From positions 1 to 26,988 of the forward strand of contig CAYMRB010000085.1 of assembly GCA_964392615.1 (NCBI GenBank): a stretch of DNA of 26,988 nt, given 5' to 3'. The notes beneath the pieces were generated by a model. That model saw only the letters and a list, made by a program, of their open reading frames with translations. It had not been told where the DNA came from and ran no database searches. Within the stretch, counting starts at the first letter, position 1. Each line of letters begins with the position of its first letter. Positions 16,952 to 25,112 of this stretch are shown here, one piece after another. The stretch comes from CAYMRB01 sp964392615. GTDB lineage: Bacteria; Planctomycetota; UBA8108. Position numbers and translations under genes: made by a program.

Positions 16952-17650
16952 ATGCAAACCGAACCCGAGAGCTTCTACTTTACGGCCCTCGCCGCCGCCT
17001 GTGTCAGAGGATTCTCGAACGCATCCGCAGCGATCGAACCCCGCCTTCTCGACGCCCCCCTCGACGCGTTGACGCCCGACGATTGCGCGCGGCTCGTCGA
17101 GTGCGGCCGCGAGGCGGGTCTGCGCCTGCACCGCTTCAAGCGGACGATGGAGCTGCCGCGCGTGCGCCGGATTCTCGGCGCGCTGCGGTCGATGCGCCCC
17201 GCGACGCTGCTCGACATCGGCTTCGGACGCGGCGCGTTCCTGTGGCCGCTCCTCGACGCGTTTCCCGACCTGAACGTCTCGGCCATCGACCGCGAATCGA
17301 GCCGCGGCGGCGATGCGACAGCGGTACGCCGCGGCGGCGTGACCCGACTCTCGCCTCTCTGCATGGACGTCTGCGCTCTCGGCTTCGAGGATCGATCGTT
17401 CGACGCGATCACGGCGCTCGAGGTTCTCGAGCACCTCCCCGATCCCCGGCTGGCCATTCGCGAGATCGTGCGCGTCGCGCGGCGGTTCATCCTGATCACG
17501 GTGCCGTCGCGCCCGGACGACAACCCCGAGCACCTCCACCTCCTGCGCCCGGCGCTTCTCGAGGAGATGCTCGCCGAGGCCGGAGCGCCCGGCGCGAGCT
17601 TCGAAGAAGTCCGCGGCCACACCGTCGCCGTCGCGAAGAGGAGGCACTGA
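16952..17650 (+). CDS. Class I SAM-dependent methyltransferase, first gene of RNA-repair cluster
   Basis: This 232-residue protein carries motif I LLDIGFGRGAF (86-96), acidic AIDRES (111-116) and the post-motif SFDAITALEVLEHL (149-162). Glu157, Glu160 and His161 plus His194 and His196 form an ExxEH...HxH set. Hen1, the 2'-O-methyltransferase of the bacterial Pnkp/Hen1 RNA-repair system, uses an ExxEH...H set to bind metal. Generic methyltransferases of the Methyltransf_11/23 type show similar residues, so this is suggestive only. The stop is 3 nt before the RNA ligase start. The N-terminal ~65 residues are helical and unrecognised. The substrate is unknown; an RNA end is the contextual guess. 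Confidence 0.8.
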   Translation: MQTEPESFYFTALAAACVRGFSNASAAIEPRLLDAPLDALTPDDCARLVECGREAGLRLHRFKRTMELPRVRRILGALRSMRPATLLDIGFGRGAFLWPLLDAFPDLNVSAIDRESSRGGDATAVRRGGVTRLSPLCMDVCALGFEDRSFDAITALEVLEHLPDPRLAIREIVRVARRFILITVPSRPDDNPEHLHLLRPALLEEMLAEAGAPGASFEEVRGHTVAVAKRRH

Positions 17651-17653
17651 GCG

Positions 17654-18451
17654 TTGCAGTCGATCCGCAAGTACCCGCGCACGCGACACGTCGAGGGGTC
17701 GCGACTGCAGCCCGGCGACCACGACCTCGCCGCCGTGCCGTTCGCCGAGCTCGCCGGACGCCATCTCGTGATCGAGGAGAAGATGGACGGCGCGAACTGC
17801 GGCGTGAGCTTCTCCGCCCAGAGCGAGCTTCTCCTGCAGAGCCGCGGGCACTACTTGACCGGCGGCCATCGCGAGCGTCACTTCGATCTGCTCAAGCGCT
17901 GGGCCTGGACGTGGCGCGATCGGCTGTGGGAAGTGCTCGGCGATCGCTACGTGCTCTACGGCGAGTGGCTGCGGGCGAAGCACACGGTGTTTTACGACCG
18001 CCTCCCCCACTACTTCCTCGAGTTCGACGTCCTCGACACGGTCGACGATGCGTTCCTCGATACGCCGACGCGGCACGAGCTCCTGGCCGATCTGCCGATC
18101 GTCTCGGTGCGCGTGCTCCACGAAGGGGCCGTCGATCGAATCGAGCGCTTGACGGAACACCTCGGCTCGTCGGTGTTCATCTCCGCCGAACACAGGGAAC
18201 GACTGAGAGAGCATGTCGCGTCCCTCGACCTCGACGTCGATCGCGTGCTCTCCGAGACCGACCCGTCACCGCTCATGGAGGGGCTCTACATCAAGACCGA
18301 GGAGGGCGGCCGCGTCACCGGCCGCTTCAAGTACGTGCGCGCCGACTTCCTGACGGTCGTGCGCGAGTCGGAAAGCCACTGGCTCTCTCGCCCGATCGTG
18401 CCGAATCTCCTCGCGGACGGCGTCGATCTGTTCTCACAGCTGCGGAGGTAG
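17654..18451 (+). CDS. ATP-dependent RNA ligase
   Basis: This 265-residue protein joins RNA 3'-OH and 5'-phosphate ends through a ligase-AMP intermediate. The nucleotidyltransferase motifs are in order: motif I EEKMDGAN (41-48, Lys43 takes AMP), motif III YGEW (102-105), IIIa FLEFDV (121-126), IV EGLYIK (209-214) and V RFKYVR (224-229). The start is TTG at 17654, supported by GAGGAGG (17638-17644) 9 nt upstream; no ATG lies before motif I. Motif V is FKYV rather than the textbook KxK. The length fits a catalytic core with a small tail and no large C-terminal domain. The HD-Pnk gene follows after 9 nt, so the healing and sealing enzymes are very likely made together. Confidence 0.87.
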   Translation: MQSIRKYPRTRHVEGSRLQPGDHDLAAVPFAELAGRHLVIEEKMDGANCGVSFSAQSELLLQSRGHYLTGGHRERHFDLLKRWAWTWRDRLWEVLGDRYVLYGEWLRAKHTVFYDRLPHYFLEFDVLDTVDDAFLDTPTRHELLADLPIVSVRVLHEGAVDRIERLTEHLGSSVFISAEHRERLREHVASLDLDVDRVLSETDPSPLMEGLYIKTEEGGRVTGRFKYVRADFLTVVRESESHWLSRPIVPNLLADGVDLFSQLRR

Positions 18452-18460
18452 CCGGCGTCG

Positions 18461-19618
18461 ATGCGCGCTGATCACGAGCCCTGGGACTTCCCCGGCTGTC
18501 CGACCTCGCCGTGGTCCGTCGACTTCGACGCGCTCATGGCGCGCTACCCGTGGCTCGAGGAGCTCGACGGCTGCCCGCAGGATCCGATCTGGCACGCCGA
18601 GGGCGACGTCCTCGTGCACACGAAGCGCGTGTGCGAGGAGCTCGCCGCCAGCGAGACCTGGCGCGCGCTCGACGCGTCGGCGCGCGCGATCGTCTTCGCG
18701 GCAGCCGTGCTGCACGACATCGGCAAGCCGCCTCGAACGCGCGAGGAGAGCTCGCGCATCACGTCGCGCGGCCACGCGCGAGTCGGCGCCCACCGCGCCG
18801 GCTACGAGCTCTGGTGCCTCGACGACACGCCGTCGGCGGCGAGCTTCGCGGCGCGTCGTCACGTCGTCTCGCTCGTACGGCGTCATGGCGTTCCGATGTG
18901 GCTTCTCGATCGGCCCGACCCTCGCGTCGTCGTCGAGGCGAGCCAGACGGCCCGCTGCGACTGGCTCGCGCTTCTGGCGGAAGCCGACGCCCGCGGCCGG
19001 GAGTGCGCCGATCGCGACGATCTCATCGAACGCGTTCGGCTCTTTCGCGACTACGCCGCCGAGCATGGCTGCCTGGACGAACCGCGGAGATTCCCCTCGA
19101 ATCACGCGCGCGTGCTCTACTTCCAGGAGGGCCGCGGGCAGCCGGAGTTCGACGTGTTCGATGACACGCGACTCGAGGTCGTCGTCCTGGCAGGCCTGCC
19201 CGGCGCCGGCAAGGATCACTGGATCGCGCAGCATGCCGCCGGTCGCCCGGTCGTCTCGCTCGACGCGGTCCGACAAGAGCTCGGCGTGGACCCGGCCGAC
19301 GATCAGGGCACGGTCGCGGAGGTCGCCCGCGAGCGGGCGCGCGAGTATCTGCGCCGTGGCGAGGCCTTTGTCTGGAACGCGACGAACACGACGCTGTCGA
19401 CCCGCTCGCGCGTCGTTCGGCTCCTGAGACGATATGGCGCTCGAGTGCGGATCGTCTGGATCGAGGCGTCGCGCGACACGATTCTCACGCGCAACGGTCA
19501 ACGCGAGCGCCCGGTCCCCGCGCGGGTCATCGACCACCTGGCCCGCCGCATCGACCTGCCGGACCGGACCGAGGCTCACGATGTCGTCTTCTGCCTCGGG
19601 GAATCGGGACGACGATGA
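18461..19618 (+). CDS. HD-Pnk: HD phosphoesterase fused to 5'-OH polynucleotide kinase
   Basis: This 385-residue two-domain protein heals broken RNA ends. Residues ~20-225 are an HD domain with His45, His53, His85-Asp86 (VLHDIGKPP) and His105/His111 as probable metal ligands. Residues ~238-385 are a P-loop kinase like the T4 Pnkp kinase domain: GLPGAGKD (245-252), SLDAVRQEL with Asp268 as likely general base, WNATNTT (305-311) and the Arg-rich RNGQRERPVPAR (344-355). The same fusion from Runella slithyformis was shown to be a 2',3'-phosphoesterase plus 5'-OH kinase, producing the ends an RNA ligase needs. The adjacent ligase fits that. The histidine kinase gene starts inside its last 38 nt. 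Natural substrate (tRNA, rRNA or other) is unknown. Confidence 0.87.
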   Translation: MRADHEPWDFPGCPTSPWSVDFDALMARYPWLEELDGCPQDPIWHAEGDVLVHTKRVCEELAASETWRALDASARAIVFAAAVLHDIGKPPRTREESSRITSRGHARVGAHRAGYELWCLDDTPSAASFAARRHVVSLVRRHGVPMWLLDRPDPRVVVEASQTARCDWLALLAEADARGRECADRDDLIERVRLFRDYAAEHGCLDEPRRFPSNHARVLYFQEGRGQPEFDVFDDTRLEVVVLAGLPGAGKDHWIAQHAAGRPVVSLDAVRQELGVDPADDQGTVAEVARERAREYLRRGEAFVWNATNTTLSTRSRVVRLLRRYGARVRIVWIEASRDTILTRNGQRERPVPARVIDHLARRIDLPDRTEAHDVVFCLGESGRR

Positions 19619-21446
19619 CACGCTGGCACTCGCGGCGCCGAACCGCGACACTGGGCGCGTGAGAGCGCTGCGACACATCCTCCTGGTGCTGTTCTTTCTC
19701 GGCCTCGCGACGATCGAGATCGTGCACGGCATCCACCGGATCGACTCGATCCGAGCGCGCCACCACGAGCGCGCTCTCGAGATCGTCGGGCGGCGTCACG
19801 TCGAGCTCGCGCGGGGCCTCGAGAACCTGCTGCGCGCAGAGCGCGAGCACTCGCGCTACCTCGCCGCGATGCCGCTCGTCCGCCGACTCGTCGCCTCTCC
19901 GACGACCGCGGTCCGCAGGGAGCTCGAGGCGGAGCTGCTGCCCTATCTTGTGTCGTTCGGGAACATCGACCGCATCCGCGTGCTCGACGAATCCGGCGTC
20001 GAGCTCGTCCGATGTGAACGCCACGGCAAGGGCGCCGGCGCCCTGCCGCCACCGCTGCTGGCGACGACACCCGACGACACCGTCGTCGGCCTCGCGGGCG
20101 ATCTGCCGCCCGGCGAAGTCGCGCGATCGCACCTCATCCTCGACGACGAGCGCGTCGAGGTGCCCGAGGCCGACCGCCAGGTCATCCACTTCGCCTCGAA
20201 GGTCGTCGTCGCGGGCAAGGAAAGACACGCGCGCGGCTTCGTCGCCCTCACGGTCTACGCCGCGCCGATTCTCGACACGGTGCGCCGCTTCTCACCGATC
20301 ACCGGCGTCGGCGCGTACCTCGTCGATTCGACCGGCGACAGCCTCGGCGCGGACAGGGACGCGGATCCGTCCGATGCTGCGGAGCGAGCCGAGTTGCGCG
20401 CGTACCTCGTGGGCGACGGCACACGCGACAAGCCTCTGACCGGCGACGCCGCGACCTTCGTCGACCGCATCAGCGGCGACCCCGAGTGGTATCTTGTGGC
20501 TCGCGTCCCCGAATCCAGCCTCGAGTCGGCCTCGGGCGAGCTGCGCGTCGAGTACGCGTGGGTGATCGGCGCGATGGTGCTGATCACGCTCGTCCTGGCG
20601 GTCGCCGCGTTCTTCTTCGTGCGGCTCAGCATCCGCGAGATGCGACTGCGCGAAGCCGAACGGCAGGAGCACTTCGAACGACATATGCAGATTTCCGAAC
20701 GCCTCGGCTCGCTCGGCCTTCTGACCGCCGGCGTGGCGCACGAGATCAACAACCCGCTCGAGGGCATCGGCAATTACCTGTCGCTGCTCGAGAAGACGTC
20801 GCTGCCGACGCAGAAGCGCATGCGCTACCTCGAGCTCGTGCGCAAGGGTTTCCAGCGAATCCGCGACATCGTCCGCGACCTGTCGGACTTCTCACGTCCG
20901 GCGGTCGGCGACGGCGAGGCGAACCTCGTGACCGTCATCGAGCAGGCGATTCGCCTCTCGGCCTACGATCGCAAGCTGCGACACGTGACGGTCAACCTGG
21001 AAGCCGCCGGCTCGCCGCCCCTCCTCGTGCAAGGCGACGCGGGGCGTCTCGAGCAGGTCTTCCTCAATCTGCTGCTGAATGCGGGCCGAGCGATGGACGC
21101 GGCCGGCACGATCCGGATCGCGGCGGAGACGACGACCGAGACCGGCGCCGATCGGCAGCGTCAGGTCGTGGTCCGCGTCGACGACGAGGGCCCCGGCATC
21201 GAGGCGGCGATCCTCGACAAGATCTTCGATCCGTTCTTCACGACAACCGAGGGCACGGGCCTCGGGCTGGCGGTGTCGTACGGCATCATACGAGCCCACG
21301 GCGGCACGCTCAGCGCCGAGAACCTGCCCGAACGCGGCACGCGCTTCACCATTCGCTTGCCGACGATCGCTGCGTCAGGAGGAGGGCGGCGCGCGTCGAA
21401 CGCGGACGGGCAAGGCGCACCGCAAGCGGAGGGCACGGCGCGATGA
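19581..21446 (+). CDS. Membrane sensor histidine kinase
   Basis: This 621-residue protein has a first membrane segment at about 31-48, an extracytoplasmic sensor of ~270 residues (CACHE-like by length and position, not by clear motif) and a second membrane segment near 325-347. The kinase core has phospho-acceptor His387 in GVAHEINNP, DEGPGIE near 536 and GTGLGLAVS near 559. No HAMP domain is visible. The ATG at 19581 has GAGG upstream and overlaps the HD-Pnk gene; GTG at 19659 would give a shorter tail before the membrane segment and is a real alternative. It overlaps the next gene by ATGA, so kinase and regulator form one two-component pair. The signal is unknown. Confidence 0.9.
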   Translation: MSSSASGNRDDDDTLALAAPNRDTGRVRALRHILLVLFFLGLATIEIVHGIHRIDSIRARHHERALEIVGRRHVELARGLENLLRAEREHSRYLAAMPLVRRLVASPTTAVRRELEAELLPYLVSFGNIDRIRVLDESGVELVRCERHGKGAGALPPPLLATTPDDTVVGLAGDLPPGEVARSHLILDDERVEVPEADRQVIHFASKVVVAGKERHARGFVALTVYAAPILDTVRRFSPITGVGAYLVDSTGDSLGADRDADPSDAAERAELRAYLVGDGTRDKPLTGDAATFVDRISGDPEWYLVARVPESSLESASGELRVEYAWVIGAMVLITLVLAVAAFFFVRLSIREMRLREAERQEHFERHMQISERLGSLGLLTAGVAHEINNPLEGIGNYLSLLEKTSLPTQKRMRYLELVRKGFQRIRDIVRDLSDFSRPAVGDGEANLVTVIEQAIRLSAYDRKLRHVTVNLEAAGSPPLLVQGDAGRLEQVFLNLLLNAGRAMDAAGTIRIAAETTTETGADRQRQVVVRVDDEGPGIEAAILDKIFDPFFTTTEGTGLGLAVSYGIIRAHGGTLSAENLPERGTRFTIRLPTIAASGGGRRASNADGQGAPQAEGTAR

Positions 21447-22849
21447 GCCCGGAATCGTCACGACACTCGGTCCTGATCGTCGACGACGAATCGTTCGTAC
21501 GCGAATCCCTCGTCGACCTCGTCGAGAGCGAAGGCTTCTCTGTCCACGCCGCGGCCAGCGGTGCGGAAGCGCTCGAGATCGTCGCGAAGAATCGCATCGA
21601 CGTCGTCGCGACCGACCTGCAGATGGCGGGCATGAGCGGCGTCGAGCTGCTCGAAGAGATCCGCCGGCGCGGCCTCGACCTCCCGGTTGTCCTGCTCACT
21701 GGCGTCGGCACGGTCCGGGACGCGGTCGCCGCGATGAAGGCTGGCGCGTTCGACTTCATCCAGAAGCCCATCGGGCCCGATCAGTTCATCCTGCTCCTGC
21801 GGCGTGCGATCGAACACCACGGCCTCGTCGACAAGGTTCGCTACCTAGAGAACACGGTCCGCGACCTCCGCGGCCCGATGACGATGGTCGGCAGCTCGGA
21901 AGGAATCGAGAGAGTCCGCGAGCTCATCGAAACGGTCGCGCCGAGCGATACGAACGTCCTCGTCACCGGAGAGAGCGGCACCGGCAAGGAGCTCGTCGCG
22001 CGCGAAATCCACGCGCGGAGCCAGCGCGCGACAGAGAACCTCGTGCGGGTCAACTGCGCGGCGCTCTCGGAGACGCTCTTCGAGAGCGAGTTCTTCGGCC
22101 ACCGACGCGGCTCGTTCACCGGCGCGATCGCGGACCGCCAGGGCCGATTCGCCGAAGCGGAGCGCGGCACGCTCGTTCTCGATGAGATCGGCACGCTGCG
22201 ATCCGAGATGCAGGCGAAGCTCCTGCGCGTCCTCGAATCGCGCGAGTACCAGGTCGTCGGTGAATCGCGCACGCGCATCGCCGACGTACGCGTCGTCGCC
22301 GTCACGAACGACGACCTCGACGCTCGCGTGAAGGAAGGAGCGTTTCGCGCCGATCTCTTCTATCGCCTTCACGTGTTCCCGATCTCGCTGCCGCCCTTAC
22401 GGGAGCGCAAGGAGGACATTCCGCTGCTCGCCGAGTACTTCCTCGGGCAGTTCCTCTCACGACGCGGTAGCGATGCGCCGATGCAGCCGCTCGACGAGAC
22501 GAGTCTAGCCGTCCTCGATGCCTACGATTGGCCGGGCAATGTCCGCGAGCTGCGCAACGTGCTCGAACGCGCCACGCTGCTGGCGCGCTCCGGTTCGCCG
22601 GACGCGGCGCTCTTCGAGCAGATCCTCGGCCAGCCGACGCTCACGACGACCCTGGGCAGTGGCGTCGACGATGACCTGTCGATCCGCCGCCGCACGGAGG
22701 TGCTCGAGCGCGAGTTGATCGAGAAGGCGCTCGCCCTCACCGATGGGCGCCGGCGGGAAGCCGCGGAGCTGCTCGGCATCGATCCGAAGAACCTCGGCTA
22801 CTACCTGCGCAAGCACGACCTTGGCCCGCAGCGCGGAGGTGGAACGTGA
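21443..22849 (+). CDS. NtrC-family sigma-54-dependent response regulator
   Basis: This 468-residue protein has a receiver domain (1-120, phospho-acceptor Asp58, Lys108), a AAA+ sigma-54 activator domain at about 147-380 and a Fis-type helix-turn-helix at about 418-460. Walker A is GESGTGKE (176-183) and Walker B LVLDEIG (244-250). The sigma-54 contact loop reads GSFTGA (223-228) where GAFTGA is usual; the key Phe and Thr are kept. The start overlaps the kinase stop (ATGA). It should activate sigma-54 promoters after phosphorylation by the upstream kinase. I found no clear sigma-54 promoter in the window, so its targets, possibly this cluster itself, are unproven. Confidence 0.93.
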   Translation: MSPESSRHSVLIVDDESFVRESLVDLVESEGFSVHAAASGAEALEIVAKNRIDVVATDLQMAGMSGVELLEEIRRRGLDLPVVLLTGVGTVRDAVAAMKAGAFDFIQKPIGPDQFILLLRRAIEHHGLVDKVRYLENTVRDLRGPMTMVGSSEGIERVRELIETVAPSDTNVLVTGESGTGKELVAREIHARSQRATENLVRVNCAALSETLFESEFFGHRRGSFTGAIADRQGRFAEAERGTLVLDEIGTLRSEMQAKLLRVLESREYQVVGESRTRIADVRVVAVTNDDLDARVKEGAFRADLFYRLHVFPISLPPLRERKEDIPLLAEYFLGQFLSRRGSDAPMQPLDETSLAVLDAYDWPGNVRELRNVLERATLLARSGSPDAALFEQILGQPTLTTTLGSGVDDDLSIRRRTEVLERELIEKALALTDGRRREAAELLGIDPKNLGYYLRKHDLGPQRGGGT

Positions 22850-24645
22850 TGCGGCGATCGCTGACGACAGCCGTCGCCGCCGCGCTCTGGCTCCTCGCGT
22901 CGTGCGACGCATCGGCGCCCGACGAGACCACGTATTCTCCGCAGCACCCGGCACCGTCCGTCGCCTCCGCTGCGTTCGCGCGGCGGTTCACCGACATCAC
23001 CGCGACGTCCGGTGTGAAGTTCCGCCACGTCAGTGGCGCTCGAGGCGAGAAGCTCCTGCCTGAAACCGTCGGGTCCGGCGCCGCGCTCCTCGATTGGGAT
23101 GGCGACGGCCACCTCGACCTCTTTCTCGTCAACTCGGGCCATTGGCCGGGCGCCGTGCATCCCGGCGAGTCGGCCCCGCGCTGCGCTCTCTTTCGCGGCC
23201 GCGGCGACGGCACGTTCGACGACGTGACGACGCGGGCGAACGCCGGCTTGTCCCTCTACGGCATGGGCTGCGCGGTGGCGGACTACGACGCGGACGGCGA
23301 CGACGACGTCTACGTGACCGCCCTCGGCGACAACGTCCTTCTGCGCAACGATGCGGGCGTGTTTCGGGACGTTGCGGACTTCGCGGGCGTCCGGGGAGGC
23401 CGCTGGCGCGACGCGGAGGGTCAGGACGCGGACGGGGCGGGCGAAGCGGTCGAGCACCCGGAGTGGTCGACCGCAGCTGCGTGGGCCGACTTCGACCGCG
23501 ACGGCGACCTCGACCTCTTCGTCTGCAACTACGTCGAGTGGACGGAGTCGCGCGAGATCTTCACGACGCTGGACGGGCATACGAAAGCGTTCACGACGCC
23601 GGACCGCTACCGCGGACTACCATCGCGCCTCTTCCTCAACCGTGGCGACGGCACGTTCGAAGACGCGAGCGAACGCTACGGCCTTCTCGAGCATCGAGGC
23701 AAGGCGCTCGGAATCGCCGTATGGGACTTCGACCGCAACGGCTATCTCGACGTCGTCGTGGCGAACGACACGCGCCCGAACTTTCTGTTCTTGGGTGGCG
23801 AGGGCCGCTTGACGGAGTCGTCGCTGACGCTCGGGATCGCGTACGACGAAGCCGGTCGGGCGCGCGCCGGGATGGGAATCGATGTCGCGATCCACGCGGA
23901 CGACGGCGTTCCAGCGGTCGCGATCGGTAACTTCACCGACGAGGCGATGTCGCTCTACCGCTGGGAGGACGGCGGCTTTCGGCCGCGGGCTCGTGACGCG
24001 AACCTCGCCGCGGGCACGCGCGATCGGCTGACGTTCGCCGTCCGCTTCCTCGATGTCGACCTCGACGGCCTCGAGGACCTCGTCGTCATCAACGGCCACA
24101 TCGAGCCGGAGATCGCTCGCTTCTCGTCGGGGCGCGAACGCCATGCACAGAGCGCCCAGCTGTTTCGAGGCGTCGAGGGCGGGCGATTCGTCGACGTCAG
24201 CGCCGGATCTGGACCGGCGTTCTCGGCGCCCCGCGTCGGGCGAGGGCTCGCCAGCGGCGACATCGACGGCGACGGCGACATCGACTTCGCCATCACGACG
24301 AACGGCGGTGAGCCGGTGCTGCTGCGCAACGACCCGGCGCCGGATGCCGCGACACCCCATTGGCTGCGCGTCCGCCTGCGCGACCGCGGCGGCAATCCGC
24401 AGGCTCTCGGCGCGCGGGTCGAGCTCGACGCGGGAGGACGCACGAGAACGCGGTGCGTTCGCACGGGGTCGTCGTACCTGAGCTCCTCGGAGAAGACCCT
24501 GACGTTCGGGCTCGGGGCAGCGACGCAGGTCGACGAGTTGAGAGTCGAGTGGCCGAACGGGGAGCGAACCCGTCACGACGTCGCGACGATCGACCGCACG
24601 ATCGAGATCGTCCGGCCGCGGAAGCCGCCGCCTGCTGAGAAATGA
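22849..24645 (+). CDS. CRTAC1-like lipoprotein with FG-GAP/VCBS repeats and ASPIC/UnbV domain
   Basis: This 598-residue protein has a lipoprotein signal (LLASC, Cys near residue 19). Six or more calcium-loop repeats follow (DWDGDGHLDLF, DYDADGDDDVY, DFDRDGDLDLF, DFDRNGYLDVV, DVDLDGLEDLV, DIDGDGDIDFA), the signature of an FG-GAP beta-propeller. Residues ~505-595 match the ASPIC/UnbV domain (LGARVELDAGG, GLGAATQVDELRVEWPNG). Such proteins are surface or periplasmic and presumably bind ligands or carbohydrate. The ATG at 22849 overlaps the regulator stop by one base (TGATG); GTG at 22846 is the alternative, and GGAGG at 22835-22839 serves either. It could supply the signal detected by the upstream sensor kinase, but that is speculation. 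Confidence 0.87.
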   Translation: MRRSLTTAVAAALWLLASCDASAPDETTYSPQHPAPSVASAAFARRFTDITATSGVKFRHVSGARGEKLLPETVGSGAALLDWDGDGHLDLFLVNSGHWPGAVHPGESAPRCALFRGRGDGTFDDVTTRANAGLSLYGMGCAVADYDADGDDDVYVTALGDNVLLRNDAGVFRDVADFAGVRGGRWRDAEGQDADGAGEAVEHPEWSTAAAWADFDRDGDLDLFVCNYVEWTESREIFTTLDGHTKAFTTPDRYRGLPSRLFLNRGDGTFEDASERYGLLEHRGKALGIAVWDFDRNGYLDVVVANDTRPNFLFLGGEGRLTESSLTLGIAYDEAGRARAGMGIDVAIHADDGVPAVAIGNFTDEAMSLYRWEDGGFRPRARDANLAAGTRDRLTFAVRFLDVDLDGLEDLVVINGHIEPEIARFSSGRERHAQSAQLFRGVEGGRFVDVSAGSGPAFSAPRVGRGLASGDIDGDGDIDFAITTNGGEPVLLRNDPAPDAATPHWLRVRLRDRGGNPQALGARVELDAGGRTRTRCVRTGSSYLSSSEKTLTFGLGAATQVDELRVEWPNGERTRHDVATIDRTIEIVRPRKPPPAEK

Positions 24646-24651
24646 AGTGAT

Positions 24652-25071
24652 ATGGCCTACTGGATTCTCAAGACCGAACCCGGCGCGTACTCGTTCGAGA
24701 ATCTCGAGCGCGACGGCAAGACCGAGTGGGACGGCGTGCGGAACTACCAGGCGCGCAACAATCTGCAGGCGATGCGCCGCGGCGACGAGTGCTTGATCTA
24801 CCACTCCGTCGGTCCGCGCGAACTCGTGGGCATCGCGAGAATCACACGCGAAGCGTATCAGGATCCGACGACCGACGACGAGCGCTGGGTCTGCGTCGAC
24901 GTTCGCCCCGTGCGCCGATTGCGCCACCCGATACCGCTGGCTGCGGTCAAGGCCGACGACGTGCTGCGCGAGATGATGCTCGTGCGCCAATCCCGACTCA
25001 GCGTGTGCCCGGTGACCGCGCAGGAGTGGCAGCGCGTGCTCGAGCTCTCGGAGGAAGCGGCCGAAGGGTAG
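24652..25071 (+). CDS. EVE domain protein
   Basis: This 139-residue protein is a single EVE domain, a PUA-like fold: MAYWILKTEPGAYSFENL, WDGVRNYQARNNLQAM, DECLIYHSVGPRELVGIARI and ending VTAQEWQRVLEL. EVE domains are thought to recognise modified bases in DNA or RNA; human THYN1 and the EVE domains fused to McrB-type enzymes are examples. It starts 6 nt after the lipoprotein stop and is the last gene of the co-directional series. A nucleic-acid reader close to RNA-repair genes is notable, but stand-alone EVE genes also occur in many unrelated places. Confidence 0.88.
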   Translation: MAYWILKTEPGAYSFENLERDGKTEWDGVRNYQARNNLQAMRRGDECLIYHSVGPRELVGIARITREAYQDPTTDDERWVCVDVRPVRRLRHPIPLAAVKADDVLREMMLVRQSRLSVCPVTAQEWQRVLELSEEAAEG

Positions 25072-25091
25072 GGCTGCCGTTGTCGTTTCGT

Positions 25092-25112
25092 CAGCGCTCT
25101 GTTCGTGCGCTG
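25092..25112. terminator. Weak hairpin after the EVE gene
   Basis: CAGCGC, 9 nt, GCGCTG begins 20 bp after the stop codon. It may end the long co-directional gene series, but the stem is short and no T run follows. Confidence 0.25.

Noticed and set aside
16952..17650. Firm identification of the methyltransferase as Hen1
   Set aside because: The ExxEH...HxH residues also occur in ordinary Methyltransf_11/23 proteins, and the Hen1 tail signature is not seen.
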